A stretch of DNA of 64,000 nt from Mortierella sp. BCC40632. Lineage: Eukaryota > Mortierellomycota > Mortierellomycetes > Mortierellales > Mortierellaceae. The first letter of the stretch is position 1, and each line of letters starts with the position of its first letter. The DNA lies in contig WAEK01000021.1 in NCBI GenBank assembly GCA_011634665.1, forward strand, positions 298,501 to 362,500, in the 5' to 3' direction. The notes below the pieces were generated by a model. It was not told where the DNA came from, did not search any database, and worked only from the letters and a program-made list of their open reading frames with translations. Of the stretch, positions 13,702 to 26,600 are shown in pieces. The position numbers were made by a program, and so were the translations under genes.

Positions 13702-14448
13702 AAAAATTGGAAAACGCAACTAATTTTCTCAGTTGCAATCTCCACTGGATGCCCACAAACAACCCTTGGTCTGAAAAGAGTCGAGACTTTGAGGAGAACA
13801 AGTTTCCTTTTGTATATGCAAAACCCTGATCAATTCACCATTCACCAATAGACAGCTATTTTTTTTTTTTTTTTTTTTTTAATAGTCCTATTTCTGTATA
13901 AAAAAAGAAAAGGAGAGCCAACGTACAAGCAATGAGGGGAACGGTGGAGGAGGGGGGGAGGGGGGGGGGGAAGAGGGAAACTCGAGCCCGATGGGAGTAA
14001 ATAAAAATAATAAAGATAATAGTAGCTGCAAACAAACAGAGAAAGGAAAGGTTTTGTTTTTGTTTTGTTGGTTTTTTTTGTTTTTTGTTTTTTTTCCTCC
14101 AACTCCAGCAGAGAGTATTATACAAACGAGAGAAAAAAGAAAGGAAAAAAAAAGGCCTGGAAAGAAAGCACGGCTATCATCCAAATAGAGTAAAAAAAAA
14201 AAAATGAAAATGATGAAGAATAAAGACGATCTGAAGAGAGAGAGAGAAAAAAAAATGCCCTGCCTATGAAGTTTTTTTTTTTTTTTCCCCCTTTTTTCAT
14301 CTCATATCCATACAAGATATTGTAAAGACTGATGATTCCTTCTCCATGAACCTGTCTCTTCGGGATCCAATCCTGTACACGTGCTCATCTGGACTTGTTG
14401 CGAAAGGCATCATAAAAGGATAGAGTCGATATAAAGATAAGAAAAATG

Positions 14449-14487
<39 letters not shown>

Positions 14488-14592
14488 AAAAAGGCTGCTG
14501 GTAGGTCGATCGTTCAGCCAGGTCTAGGAGGAGGATGAGATCCAAGAATGGTCAAGTGATCGATTCGCCTGGACAAAGGTTCTCCACCAGAT

Positions 14593-16592
14593 TTACGTCT
14601 GGTTATCGTAGTGGGCCTTCTCAATCTTGTAGGCCTCCATCGCGATCCTGTTCATCTCCGTGTAACGAGCCTTCTCAGACTCGGGCAGGGCCTGCCAGGC
14701 ATCGGCAAAGGACTTTGCCTGTTCCTTCAAAGACAAGTGAGCATACTTGCCCGACTCGCGCTGGTCCTTGGCAAAGAGGAAGAAGTTGGAAAGAGGACGC
14801 TTAGGAGCGTTAGGGTCCTTGAGGTTGGGAAGACCCTTGCGACCCTTCTCGCGCAGGGCCTGGCGACGAAGGTTCTCCTGCTTGTACTCAGCAGGAGTCA
14901 TCTCCTGGAGACGGTCGGAGCGGGCCTGCTTGAACTCCTCAAAGTTGGCCTTGTACTTGTCTTGGTAGACCTAAAAACAGGAAAAATTCGGGTCAACAGC
15001 CTTGATCATCATCGCAATTACCATCATCGGCACATGTCGGGGATAAGCAGAGAAAGAGATGATTGATCAACGCAAAGTAAGATCTACACTGTACCTGCTT
15101 CTCGGCGGGCGTGAGCTCCTTCCAGCGGGCAGCGGCAATGGCGCCCTCAATGGTAGGGACAACAGTCTTGCCCGAGGCCTTGACCTTCTCCATGTGCTCT
15201 CTGAAGAACAGGTTCCATGAGGTGCTAGGACGCTTGGGAAGAGGAACAGCCTTGACTATTGAGTAGAATTCACGAGAGGAGTTAGGGTCAGATACTTTTT
15301 TTTTTTTTTTTTTTTTTTGGACGGACCAAATTGCTCGGCTGGGCTCGGCGATTCCCAAAAGCGGGATCAGAGGCACGCGTTGTGGCAATTTTTTTTTTGA
15401 AAAAATTCAAATTTCAAATTTCAAATTTCAAAAAAAAAAAAAAAAAAAAAAAATGGAAAAAAACGCGTCCAAAGGTAAACAAAAGCTTTTGGCCAAGGCA
15501 GTTCTTTGTTTTCTCAACTTGAAAAAAAAAAAAAAGTACTCCCGCCCAAAAACGCGTCCCTGGGCCAGTTCAACATCCAGGTCCTGTTTGTCTGTCCACT
15601 GGGGAGCGCGTGTTTGCTCATCAGATGATTCATTCTCTGAGAGACTTGATCAGATTCGGCCCACTTCATTCTGCTGTCCACCAAGTCACTACCCTCCCTC
15701 CCCCCCTCTCCTAAAGCCATATGCCACCCCTCTCTCTTTGCTCAAGTGGCAACATGTGCAATTTGGGCAACGTCAGAGAAGTCCCCCAAAAAAGGGTACA
15801 GGACAACGAACAGTGCATGTGGTCGGGTGCCAGAATGGGTCATATAGGGGAGAGAAGTTCAGAGCAGGCTGATGGGCTCGAGTAGGCAGTGAGTGGGCCA
15901 CAATATTAGCCACATGGGAAGGGGCTGGCTTCCACCTTGCCTCTCACTCTGTCACTCGCACTCGCACTCTCTCATTTACCCCTCTCTTATTCTGACTCTT
16001 TATCCTCTCTCCTTCTCTCGCTTCCTCTTTTTCTCGCCCACTGAATGCCTTGTTTTCCAGCCTTTACTCTTGCTGGGTCAGCCGCCCACATCCACACGGA
16101 GACCCTTCTTCCTCTTGCTGTCCACCTTTCTACAGGAGGAGCAAGCAGATGAAGGATAGAACGCAGGATGTGTGCCGAGAGAGGAAAGGAAACAGCAACA
16201 GCCTCCAGGCGACAACACGGGGAGGGGGGGAGAGGGAGCCGAGGACAAAGAAAAGTCAAAGGGGGCTGAGCACAGCGACAACAGGACAAATGGACCCAGG
16301 GTGAGAGTAGATATAGTGCAAGAGAGAAAGTGAGAGAGGGGAGCAGCAAGCGGCAGCAGCGGCAGCAGTGTAAGAGAAAGCGAGAAAAAAGAAAAAAAGA
16401 GAAGAAAAAAAAAAGAGGGAACAGGTGGAGGTGGAGGAAGGAGCGAATGTGATGGGCTAGATGGGATAAACGAGATGAGATGAAGAGGGGACCTTTGGAA
16501 TGGCATAGGGGATGCATACTCTTCTTCTCAGGCTTGGGGGCCTTCTTGGGCTTGTCAGCCTTGGCAGGCTTGTCGGCCTTGATCTTGGTCAT
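14593..16592 (-). CDS. Two-HMG-box DNA-binding/packaging protein
   Basis: Three exons (16520-16592, 15095-15255, 14593-14970) join in phase to 203 residues. The N-terminal ~24 residues are almost only Lys, Ala, Pro and Asp. Box 1 (about residues 27-98) begins PLPKRPSTSWNLFFREHMEK and continues with ARWKELTPAEKQVYQDKY. Box 2 (about 132-200) begins DPNAPKRPLSNFFLFAKDQR and continues SFADAWQALPESEKARYTEM. Both have the aromatic and Trp core residues of HMG boxes. Family knowledge: proteins of this size with two boxes include mitochondrial Abf2/TFAM and nuclear HMGB types, which bend and compact DNA. The Lys-rich N-terminus lacks Arg and hydrophobic residues expected of a classical mitochondrial presequence, so localisation is open. 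The first intron is long (1264 nt). Confidence 0.88.
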
Positions 16593-16735
16593 TGTGTTGT
16601 GTGGACGGTGGGAGTGTGGGTTTGAAGGGTCAGAGACGGGCAGAGGTCGACAGACGGGTGGCAGGCGAGGCAGAAAGTTGGACGGGCTTGAGACGGGTGT
16701 GCAGGAGTGTGCGTGCGGGAGCGGTGCAGAGACGG

Positions 16736-16736
16736 C

Positions 16737-16799
<63 letters not shown>
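16736..16799. repeat. (GA)n microsatellite upstream of the HMG-box gene
   Basis: Nearly perfect GA repeat about 145 bases upstream of the - strand start codon. On the coding strand it reads CT, like the tracts near other starts here. It probably lies in the promoter or 5' UTR. Confidence 0.9.
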
Positions 16800-16801
<2 letters not shown>

Positions 16802-17972
16802 GTGGTCGCAGGGCGGTGGAAGCGCCTTTTTTTTCTTTTCTTTCTTTTGTTGGCGTGTGTGGGTGGTGTACGAGCAAGGGGAGCAGAAGGGCCAGCCAGC
16901 AGCAAGCAGTCAGGCCGGTCAGGCTTGTTGTGGTCTGCTGGCCCATATGGGACCTACGGCGGCTAGTCCGCCTTCGTACTGTTTCCGCAGACCGACCACA
17001 GAGAGCCTGCGGCGAAAAATTTTCTCTCTCATCTCGCCGGCTGCTGTCGGGACTGGGCCGCGGACAATGCCCGCCTGAAACCCGTGCAGCCTGAGCTCTC
17101 TTTGCTCTCTCTATCTGCGCCTAGTGCAGGTCCTTTCGCTCGCTCTCAGTCTTCGCTCTCTGTTGGGCAGAGATGGGCGGAGGAAAGCTGACAAGGCCAG
17201 TCCTCAACATCGAGCCTCATCAATCAGCCTGGATCACCAGCAGCATCAGAGCTCATTCAAAATCAATACGCTCTTTGTACCAAAAGTCTCTCTCCCTCTC
17301 TCTTCACTCTCTCACAAACACTCACACACTCACACACTCGCACACTCACTCTCTCTTGTCTATTTTTCTTTTGGCAGAGCTTCCACCGCTCTATCGGGCA
17401 CTCATCACGTGGGTCCTGTTCCAAGAAGAAATTCCCCCTCCGCCTCTGCAGATTGCTGTCATTCACTTTCTCCTTTTCTCCTCTCTTCTCCTTTCCTCTT
17501 GTCTGCTCTCCTCTCCTCTCCTCTCCTCTCCTTACCCCTACCGGTTCCCATCCTCTCCTTTCTGGAGGAGGGTGGAGGAAGAGAAGGGGGAGAGGGTGCC
17601 ATAGTGTACAGTAGAAACTAGAAAAAATTAGAAATACAAGGTGGTTCCAACAGCGTGACCAGGAGATTACAGTAGCTTCAAAGGCGCGTCGCCTACTCCC
17701 CAAGCATCTGTGGGCGAGTCCGTGAGCGAGCAGAGAACCACCGACTGACTAAGCTCCCTATGCCATTTCTGCCTGTCGGCTGCATATCTCCTTCGAACCA
17801 AGGGGTCAAGGGAACAAAGGGACGGCAGGACACAGGGATAGAAGAATAGCGCAGAGAGGGGACAAGACAAAGGGGGCGTAAATGGAATGACAATCCATGG
17901 TCAGAGATACACAAGGTGTCTGCGAGTCAGTTGCAGCAGTAGTGGAGGACAACAGAGTTGTCGGGGTGTGGT

Positions 17973-18015
17973 CCTCTTTTCTTTTCTTTTCTTTCTTTTC
18001 TTTTCTTTTTTCTTT
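17973..18015. repeat. (TTTTC)n pentanucleotide repeat
   Basis: Imperfect TTTTC/CTTTT units in the gene-free spacer. Confidence 0.8.
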
Positions 18016-19340
18016 CGCACACACAATCCCCCTTCTCTTTCTCCCTCTGTGCACACACATTCCAGTCGAGATGACCTCTGTGGGTGTCTCTGCACGATGA
18101 GGCCACGAGAGATCATTTGGGCCGCGAAGGATCGATTCCATTCCAGAGGCGGTTGTTCACACTGGACTAGCAGTCCTCAAGGAACGCAAAACGCAGTCGG
18201 GGAGGATTGGAGGTCGTGCGTGGCTGCGTCGTGGGCCCGTTTCCCCGGATGTTCTCGTTGCATGATCGAGACCATTGCTTGTGACCGTAGATTTGGTCTT
18301 TTGGGACGCGTCCGTATTGTCGGTTGCTTGCGTCGTTGAACGACTAGGAGTCTGTGTTCGGAATCATTTAAGCACGCCCCATGCCCCTCTCCTTCTCCTC
18401 TCCTCTTTGTCTTGCCTTTGTCTCGCCTTTGCCTTTGCCTCTTCTTTTTCTTTCCTTCCTTCTCGCGCCTTAGTCTAGTGTCCAGCTGGTTTGCTCTTGT
18501 TCAGTTCACCCATCCACTTGTCCTTCTCCATCTCACACCTCCCTATCCTCCTCTGCTTATCCTGACTCGCTTGAACTTAAATTGTGGCGGCAACACAAAA
18601 AAAGCAACACGACGCGTCTCGTTTCTATCCCATCCATTACCTCACCCTGGCCTACAACCTCAGTGGCTGATCACTCTTCTATCCATCTAGTCGCGATCAA
18701 ACGTGGTTTCCTTGAGCTTAAAAATCAACCCCTGATCGGAATTTGCCACGTCCATCAACACCACTAACCACCAACCACCATCAGCATCATCATTATCACC
18801 ATCATCATCATTTCTCTTTCTCTTTTTCTCCCTCAGCCTTCTCCTCTTTCCTCTCCCCTCTCCCCTCTCCCCTCTCCCGGCAATAAGGTAAGGCGAATGT
18901 AACCCGCTCTCTCTAATCTATTCTTTCTTTCATTCTTTTCTCTCCACTCTTGTTTTTCATTTGTCCACATCCGTAATCCCGCCAACCCCCCACTCTAGTA
19001 TCATTGACAAAAACGGCTTTCTGCAAGGCCAACCTCCCAGTTCACTCCTTCTTCTTGTCCTCCCCTTCCCTCCTCAGCACCCCTTCGCTCCGGAAGCCCA
19101 TCCGTCAGTAACATGGCGTGCACGCGCAAAAGGCCATCGCTGGCTCCATTTCACAACAGTAACCTCTCTCTGATCCGCTCGACAAACCTATTCGAGCTCG
19201 AGCCAAAAGCTCCTGTCAATCCCATGAATCTATCCCTCAACGGGAAAGAGCACTCTGCGCGTGTCCACGCGTCTTTTTTGTAAACGCCCTCTGCAAGTGT
19301 GGCGCTCGGGTCGAGTGTGGACCAATCCCCCAAGAAACAT

Positions 19341-19462
19341 TAGCATGAGGCAAAGGCATTCAACAATGGCATGAACCAAGGGCATGAAGCATGGGCATAA
19401 ACACAAGGGGATGTGCTCAAGGGCAGAGGGTCAATGGCATGAGGCATGGGCAGAGGCACAGC
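19341..19462. repeat. Degenerate GGCATGA minisatellite
   Basis: About ten spaced copies of GGCATGA/GGGCATGA-like units, e.g. around 19343, 19356, 19369, 19382, 19391, 19436 and 19445, separated by 4-12 variable bases. Not coding in any frame that I can support. Confidence 0.6.
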
Positions 19463-19929
19463 TTGTTGTCAATTACATGTTGTAATTGAGAAAGGACACA
19501 GTTCACAGTCAACAAAAAGCTTGCCGCGTCCTACAAGATGTGAATGCCCTTTGGCGGCGATGAGATCGTGATTGGGCTGGCCCTTTGAGTATACTGCATT
19601 GCGGACTCACGGAAGCTCTAGGCCTCCTTGTCCGCACGCTGCACCCCTACGGCACCCAGAGCCAAGGGTGAGGCGGGCCTGACGTTTGGTTGCTCCCTTT
19701 TTGGCCTGCCACCAGGACAGGGGATCCTTTTGGTTCATGCACCTGCGAGGCTGCATTGGCTGCTGTTGCCCCTTTTCTTTTTTTTTTTTTTTTTTTTTGT
19801 GAACTCGGCCAGCCTGCACTGGCCGCCATCCTTTGGTATCTGCTACAGCAATCAGGTCTCTTTGTCCCTTTCTCTGTCTCCGTCTCTCCTCTCTCTCCGT
19901 CCTCGTCTGTCCACCATCCCATCCTACGA

Positions 19930-19938
19930 ATCTCTCTA

Positions 19939-19969
<31 letters not shown>

Positions 19970-20030
19970 ATCTCTTTCTCTCTTCCTCTCTTTCTCTCTT
20001 TCTCTTTCTCTCTTTCTCTCTTTCTTTCCA
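19930..20030. repeat. CT/CTTT-rich microsatellite block
   Basis: About 100 bases of almost pure pyrimidine with CT and CTTT units on the + strand, in the spacer before the kinase gene. Confidence 0.85.
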
Positions 20031-21108
20031 CTCTTCACTTTCCTCCTCTCACCCACCCCCCAATTCGCCCACCTCCTCTTTCATCTCCCAGCCCTTTCCC
20101 TTGAGAGCGTTAGACCGACACGGCCTTGCGGAAAAGAGCGAGCGACGCCAGCCCTGCAACTCTGAAGTGGTCTCGAGGCCATTCCGTCCATTCCAATTTA
20201 AACCTGCGCACTCCGCTCTTGCCTCGTCCATTTGAACACCTTCTCTCCATCCTCCCTGCCTCCTCTCGTCTGGTCTGTCAAGCTACTTGCCTGCCGCTGT
20301 CCTGGTCTGCACCCCACTGCTCCACTACTCCACTACCCTGTCTGTCTCCTCACTCTCACTCTCATCCTGATCCTCGCTCACTCTCATCCTGATCCTCTCT
20401 CATATCCTCTGTCCTCACCTGCGATTCACCCCAAACGCGCTCGACCGAATGGACTGCTGTAAGTGGCGCTGGCCTGTGCCTGTTGTACCTGATCCTGTGT
20501 GACCAGATCTGCAGCCCCGCAGCCGTACACAACTCGGCTTTCACCATATCCACCTATGCAATTTTTTCTCCCCTTCACCTACTCCTGTTCTTTCCTCGGC
20601 CACTCGCCATTTATCCTTGCTTCCTCTCTGCTCAGTCCACTTGGATTGAAGCGATCATTCGTCATCATTCGCTACTAGGCTGCTAGGGCGCCATGTCATC
20701 GGAGAATCACCCTTCTCGTTTCTCTCCTTCAACCAGCGACAACTGCAATAGCCTTGTCAACTTGCTACTGCCCTGCTTTCGCCCTGCTCTGCCCTACCTT
20801 GTCCCATGTCGTCGCCTGCGGCGCCGCACGGCACTACAATAGTGTCTCTGTGTTATTCTGGTCAGCATAGCGGCTGTCATTCTTTTTTTTTTTTTTTTTT
20901 TTAAAAACGATCGTCGTCGTCGCCGTCGTCGCACTAGACTATGATTGCTCACCCAGCCTGTCGCCCATCTCTTAACCTGTCATCCTTTGCACCCCAAAAA
21001 GCGGCACCCTTGTGTGCGACTATTCTCCATTCAGTCCCTCTCTTTAGCAACATCAGACTTTTTCTCCCTCCTCCTTTTCGCCCTTCTATTTTCCTCTTAT
21101 TCTTCATT

Positions 21109-21150
<42 letters not shown>

Positions 21151-21472
21151 TATCTCTCTATTTCTCAATCTCACTCTCACTCTCACTCTCACTCTCTCTC
21201 TCTCTTCTCTCACTCTCACTCTCACTCACTCCTCTCTACTCCTCTCTCTCTCACTCTCTCTCTGCTCTCCTCTTCTCTCTCTCTTTCCCCCAACTCTTCC
21301 CTCGTCATTCTTCTTTACTCTTACTTACACGTTCCTTTTCTCCACTGCTCGCTCTCCATCGTCCTCGAAAGCCAACCTATATACCCTAGGTCTCTTCTCA
21401 TACAACACACCTCTTTCTACAGTCCGCCCTGCACCGCTGTTCCTTGGAACCTACGCAAACACGCTAGTGACC

Positions 21473-23540
21473 ATGCTGGCAGACCGGAAACAAAGGCCCC
21501 AGCCCCCCATCTCGACTGACCTCTCACACGCTCCACCTCACCCTGGGGCAAAGGGTTCGACAAAGACTTCGGATCGCGACGTCTCCCTTCCATCTCAACC
21601 CCAGCCGCAACAAAACACAGGCTACCCTCAGTCGCTCCACGTCTACTCACAGCAACCCCATCCACAAGCATCGGCCCTAGTGCCACCTCAACCTCAGTCT
21701 CAGAGAACTCAGCAGCAGCAACGCACTCCATCCGTTCACCCAAGACGGGGCTCGGCAGACAGGGGCTCATCCAAGGACTCTTCTCGTGCAAGGGCAACGA
21801 CACCCAAAGGGTCGATAGAACAGGTGGGACCTTATCTACTCGGAAAAACCCTTGGCAAAGGATCCTCAGGTATGCCTAGCCCCACCCATGGCTCTTCTCT
21901 CGCTCGCTCGCTCGCTCTCTCTCTCTCTCTCCCTTTCATCAACCCATCTCTATCTTTTTTAATTTGTTGTTGGTGCCATTGTTCTCTCGGGGAGAGAGTT
22001 CTGTACACATGCACAAGACAGGGGCAAATGCTTGCTAGCATACGACTAACTGTTTGGGTGAAGACGCAACAAAGGACCCACTCAGCATCGCTCTTTCATA
22101 TTTAACTTCCGCTTGCTCTCACTCACCATCATCTAAGTGATGCTCTATTTGCCCAACTCGACCATCCTGGCTGTTCGCGCGTAATCGGACTGTCACGATC
22201 CATCCACATCTAGGCACCTCGCTTACTCGCCTCTCCCTTCCTCTCCTTCCTCCTCTTACTCTTCCGCCTCCCCCTGGTGCTGCAGCACTGCTAAGAGATG
22301 ACGCTGAGGTGCACGCAGGACCTTCCGGCTCCGCTGCATTGAAGGGGAAAGGCGTTGAAGGAAGATCGAAGAAGGAGAGAAAAAAAGGCAGGAGTCGAGA
22401 TGCATGGCCAAGAGGCAGATTATGGCTTCATTTCTATATCGGTCATTGCTTGCTTGGCCGAGCCTACCCAGACCTCATCCACATCCACATCTACATCCAC
22501 ATTCAATCTCACTCTCGAGTGACAAATGTCACTTCCTTTTGCCCCTCTTATTCTCGTATCACCTTTTTTTTTTCTGGTGTACTCCTTCTACTTCCTCACT
22601 CGGGGAGTCGGGACTTCTCGTTGGCGTTATCCTTCCCCTTCCACCTAAGCACTGGCTTACAGCCTACGGACTAGGGAGAGAACAGAACAAAAGAAGGACG
22701 ATGTTCATCTATCCCACCGCCTCGCCTTTTTGTACACCCTTGTACCATCTGTCCGCTTACATCATCCCCCTATTGACCCCCGACCTTGTCCTCAAGCTGT
22801 TGGTGGCGACAAGCGATACACAGAGATGTCCTGTGCTACATGCACAAAAAACACAGACACTTTTGTTCCTCTCCTTCTCTTTGCACCTTCCTCCTTCAGT
22901 TCTTCACTGACGGAAATTGATTCGTCCTACCCTTTTCGACCTGTGCCTGAACATCGCCTATTATCACAACTTTTATAATTATAGGCTGTGTCAAACTCGC
23001 GCGTCACCGTAAGACGAATGAGCAGGTCGCAGTCAAGATCATTTCCAAGGCCTCACTCGCCAACCGCGCGGCCGTTCACCGAGGTATCGAGCGTGAAATT
23101 GCAATCATGAAGCTGATCAACCACCCACACGTCATTCGTCTCTACGACGTCTATGAGACCGAGAAAGAACTGTAAGACACCAACTTGAATCTTTGTGCAA
23201 CAGGGCGGAGCAAACCTATCCGAGACATAAAAACGTGATATCCTCCACTCTATTTTTTTCCAACAAAGACTCGTCTGTTAATACCTTGCATTAACCCTAG
23301 ATTCTTGGTGATGGAGTACGTCTCGGGTGGAGAGTTGTTTGAGTATCTCGTCAACAAGGGTCGTCTCGATGAAGCAGAAGCTCTCCGGTTCTTTCAACAA
23401 ATAATTGTTGGTCTAGCTTTTTGTCACAAGCGAAAGATCTGGTGGGTGAATAGCGTGAAGGAAAGCGAGTATTTTATATTTCATGAAAAAAAAAACTCCT
23501 TTGATCCACTGACAATATGGTCTGAGATGCTCTCTATCTC

Positions 23541-23601
<61 letters not shown>

Positions 23602-23617
23602 CTTTCTCTTTCTCTTT

Positions 23618-23650
<33 letters not shown>

Positions 23651-26600
23651 GCCATCGTGATCTAAAGCCTGAGAACCTCCTCCTGGATGACCGGATGAAT
23701 GTCAAGATTGCAGACTTTGGGATGGCATCTCTCCAGACGACTGGGCGGCTCTTGGAAACTAGCTGTGGATCGCCTCATTACGCCAGTCCAGAAGTAGTCA
23801 CTGTGAGTCTTTTCAGCCTTAATTTCTTGAGGTCCTGTCTCCAACCTCCAGTGCAGCCGTTACATGACCAAGACCTGTGATCATTGACGAACCAATGTTG
23901 ACTTTTTTTTTTTTTTTTTTTTCCCAACGGGATCCTTTAGGGACTGAAATACGATGGGTCATCTTCCGACATCTGGTCTTGTGGTATTATTCTCTACGCC
24001 CTTTTAACTGGCCATCTACCTTTTGATGATGAAAACATCCGGCAGTTATTGAGCAAGGTCAAGGCGGGAAAGTTTTACATGCCCACAGACATTTCACCTG
24101 GAGCCCGCGATCTGATCAGTCGGATGTTGACCGTCAACCCAAAACGAAGGATCACTGTGAGTTCTCTCTCTATCTCTAACTCTTTTATTTTCTTTATTTT
24201 TCCATGAAGGAAGGGTTTCGTTGTTGATTCCAAGAATGGAGCCACAATACTTGTCAACCCTTTTCCTAACAATAACGCTGTTTTTTTTTTTTTTTTCCAA
24301 AAAAAAAAAAAAAAAAAAAAGATGCAAGGAGTTATGATGCATCCATGGTTCAGAATGGTTAATCCCGAACGTAACACACTGGGAAATCCAGCAGAAGATC
24401 CAGAGAGCGGCCGGCCACTTCAGGTTGAGGAACTTGACAGAGAGATTCTTCGACATATGCGCTGGCTCTTTGCTCCCGGACCTTCGCACAGTGACCCGGA
24501 TTCGAAGGAGGTCTATGACGAAGAAGCCTTGTTGCGTGAGATCCAGGAAAAGATGACCAATAACGAAGACAATATGGAGAAACTATTTTATCGCCTCTTG
24601 TGCCAACACAAGACAGAACTGCTAGAAAACTATATCGGGGACGATAACGACTCTATTCCTGGTAGGCTCCTGACCGCTAGGGAGGGAAACAAAAAAAAAT
24701 GGCCAATCAACACAGAGTCGCGCTAATGCGATTCTATCCATTTCATCATCGGTATAGATGGACCCCGGCGTAGAGCAGACTCCTTTCCCAACTCTGTTAC
24801 AAGCATGCGTTCTGCCACTCCTGACTTTAGCCGTATCACGCCTATGACTACCCCTGGCTCGCCGTTGTCGCCCAATGTTCGAGGTATTCAATCCACCGAA
24901 CCCTCGCCTCTGATGTTGAATCCTCTAAACGAATCTGATATCGCTACTGCAACGACAGAGACTAACAGTCCTAAAGGGATCAAGTCCAACAGCAGGACAC
25001 CTTCTCCGACTATGGAGCAACAGAATTTATCGACCAAGGCTGGTGTCAGCACTACTACAACGAAGACCGCATCTCCGAATGGAATCAAGACATTAGAGCC
25101 TACCAGTATTATGGCTAAAGGGGATTCAAGTAGTCCCATAACCACCCAAGCAACAGCAGTCGCTACCGCTGCTTCTGCTGCTTCTGCTGATGGTGCACAG
25201 GTGGGGAAAAGAGAAAAGGTAGAAGCGGTGCTTCCTCAGTGGTCTGCCACACAGGATGGCGCCTCAGTAGGATCAGAAAGGGAAGACTCTACCTCCAAGG
25301 ATCGCTCGACAAAGGATGAAGAATCAGCCTTGACAACACCTTCTTCAATTGAAAATCAAGTTTTATCGACAGCCATCTCGGAAAACAGCAGCCGGGCAGA
25401 GAGCTCCGCTCCATCGACCGCTGAAGAGGGTACTCCGCCAGTTCTCTTGGAAACAGTTGTCGCCATGGCCTCTGGTCGAGCTCCTGAAGCGCCTGTTGCA
25501 AGTAGAACAGAGAGAGCTCCTTTGGAAAAGCCGGGTTGCAGCAGCAATTCCACCAGCTCAAAGACTGGAAGTTGCGCCGTGACAGCTCCACCAACAGCAG
25601 CGACAACAACCAGTTCAGCGGCAGGATCCAGACCTCATCGACCAATCCTGCACCCATTGGATGTGAAAGCTTCTGCAGGAATGACAGCCATGAGCGTCTC
25701 TATCTCACAACACTCTCGAAAGTGTAAGTCTAGATGGTCGACCTTGATCTCTGGTTGTTCTCGTCCATTGGTGTCTCCACTTGCTGACAAGCATCACCAC
25801 CACCATCGCCACCTTGGCGCTTCAGGCTCGGACGGAACCCCAGGTGTGCATCCGCCATCGACCGTGTCTCCAACAGGACCCAAGAGGCCATGGTTTGCTC
25901 GGCTTTTTGACTTCAAGCCTCAGGTAGGGAATTGTTTATCATCAACGCTTAGTGAGCCCAAGGATTCTGTGATCGCATAGTCCAATATTGACATTTTTTT
26001 TCCTCCCTAAATCCCACTCCTTTTGGATCTGGCTCTCGGTATATTTTTTTTCTTCGATTTACTAGCCCTTGACGTTCAGGAGCCAGTGGAGTGCAGCCGA
26101 GACTCAAGAACGGCTGGAGGAGCTTCTGAAAGAGATTTTTGATTCTAGCATTCAAGCCGAGTCCTTCAAGAAGCCATCCTATGGATTCAAGTGTCGATAC
26201 GAAGGCGGAGGTAATTATTGTGGCTTTAATCTTCTTCCTTTATCAACCTTTAATAGCTTTTCGGATCTGGACTATGAGATGACTTACAAAAATTTGATCC
26301 GCACCGTCATACCAAACCAACTGTGCTACTCTAGTGATTGGTGACCAAACCGCCAAAGCAGTCAAGTTCAAGATCGACATCACTGAAAAGAGTGGATCGA
26401 TTGCACCATCCAGTCCCTGCCCGACTGGTCAATCTGGCTATGGTTCAACCGCCAGTCATATGGTGTCTTCCTCTGCCGTGGCTGCGATTCTTGCAACAGT
26501 TGAACTGCATCATCAACATTACCAACACCATCACCATCACTTTGGCAACCACAGTCAAAACCTGCTTCATTCAGGGTCCGTGTCCGATGCAACTACCACG

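Larger units (their letters stand above)
13486..14592. other. Convergent 3' intergenic region (SOG2 / HMG-box gene)
   Basis: No gene. It contains a pyrimidine-rich block, a (TTTA)n microsatellite at 13661-13700, and several A or T homopolymers of 15-30 bases (notably 14449-14485). Such runs make this stretch hard to sequence and assemble. Confidence 0.6.
16593..21472. other. 4.9 kb divergent spacer, HMG-box gene to kinase gene
   Basis: No supported gene. The left part is the GA-rich HMG promoter. About 17.1-17.6 kb is rich in CT/CACA and CTCCT units. 17.97-18.02 kb has TTTTC units. 19.34-19.46 kb has a degenerate GGCATGA-type repeat. 19.93-20.03 kb is nearly pure CT, and 21.1-21.3 kb is CT-rich just before the kinase start. 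Open frames on both strands encode Ser/Leu or Arg/Glu runs only. It may hold long 5' leaders or noncoding transcripts. Confidence 0.55.

Noticed and set aside
15987..16946. 319-codon - strand frame covering the HMG first exon
   Set aside because: Only the part from ATG 16592 to the donor at 16519 belongs to the HMG gene; the rest is microsatellite and intron translation.
20945..21472. N-terminal extension of the kinase frame to 20945
   Set aside because: The extension is a translation of CT repeats (Ser/Leu runs); ATG 21473 begins protein-like sequence.
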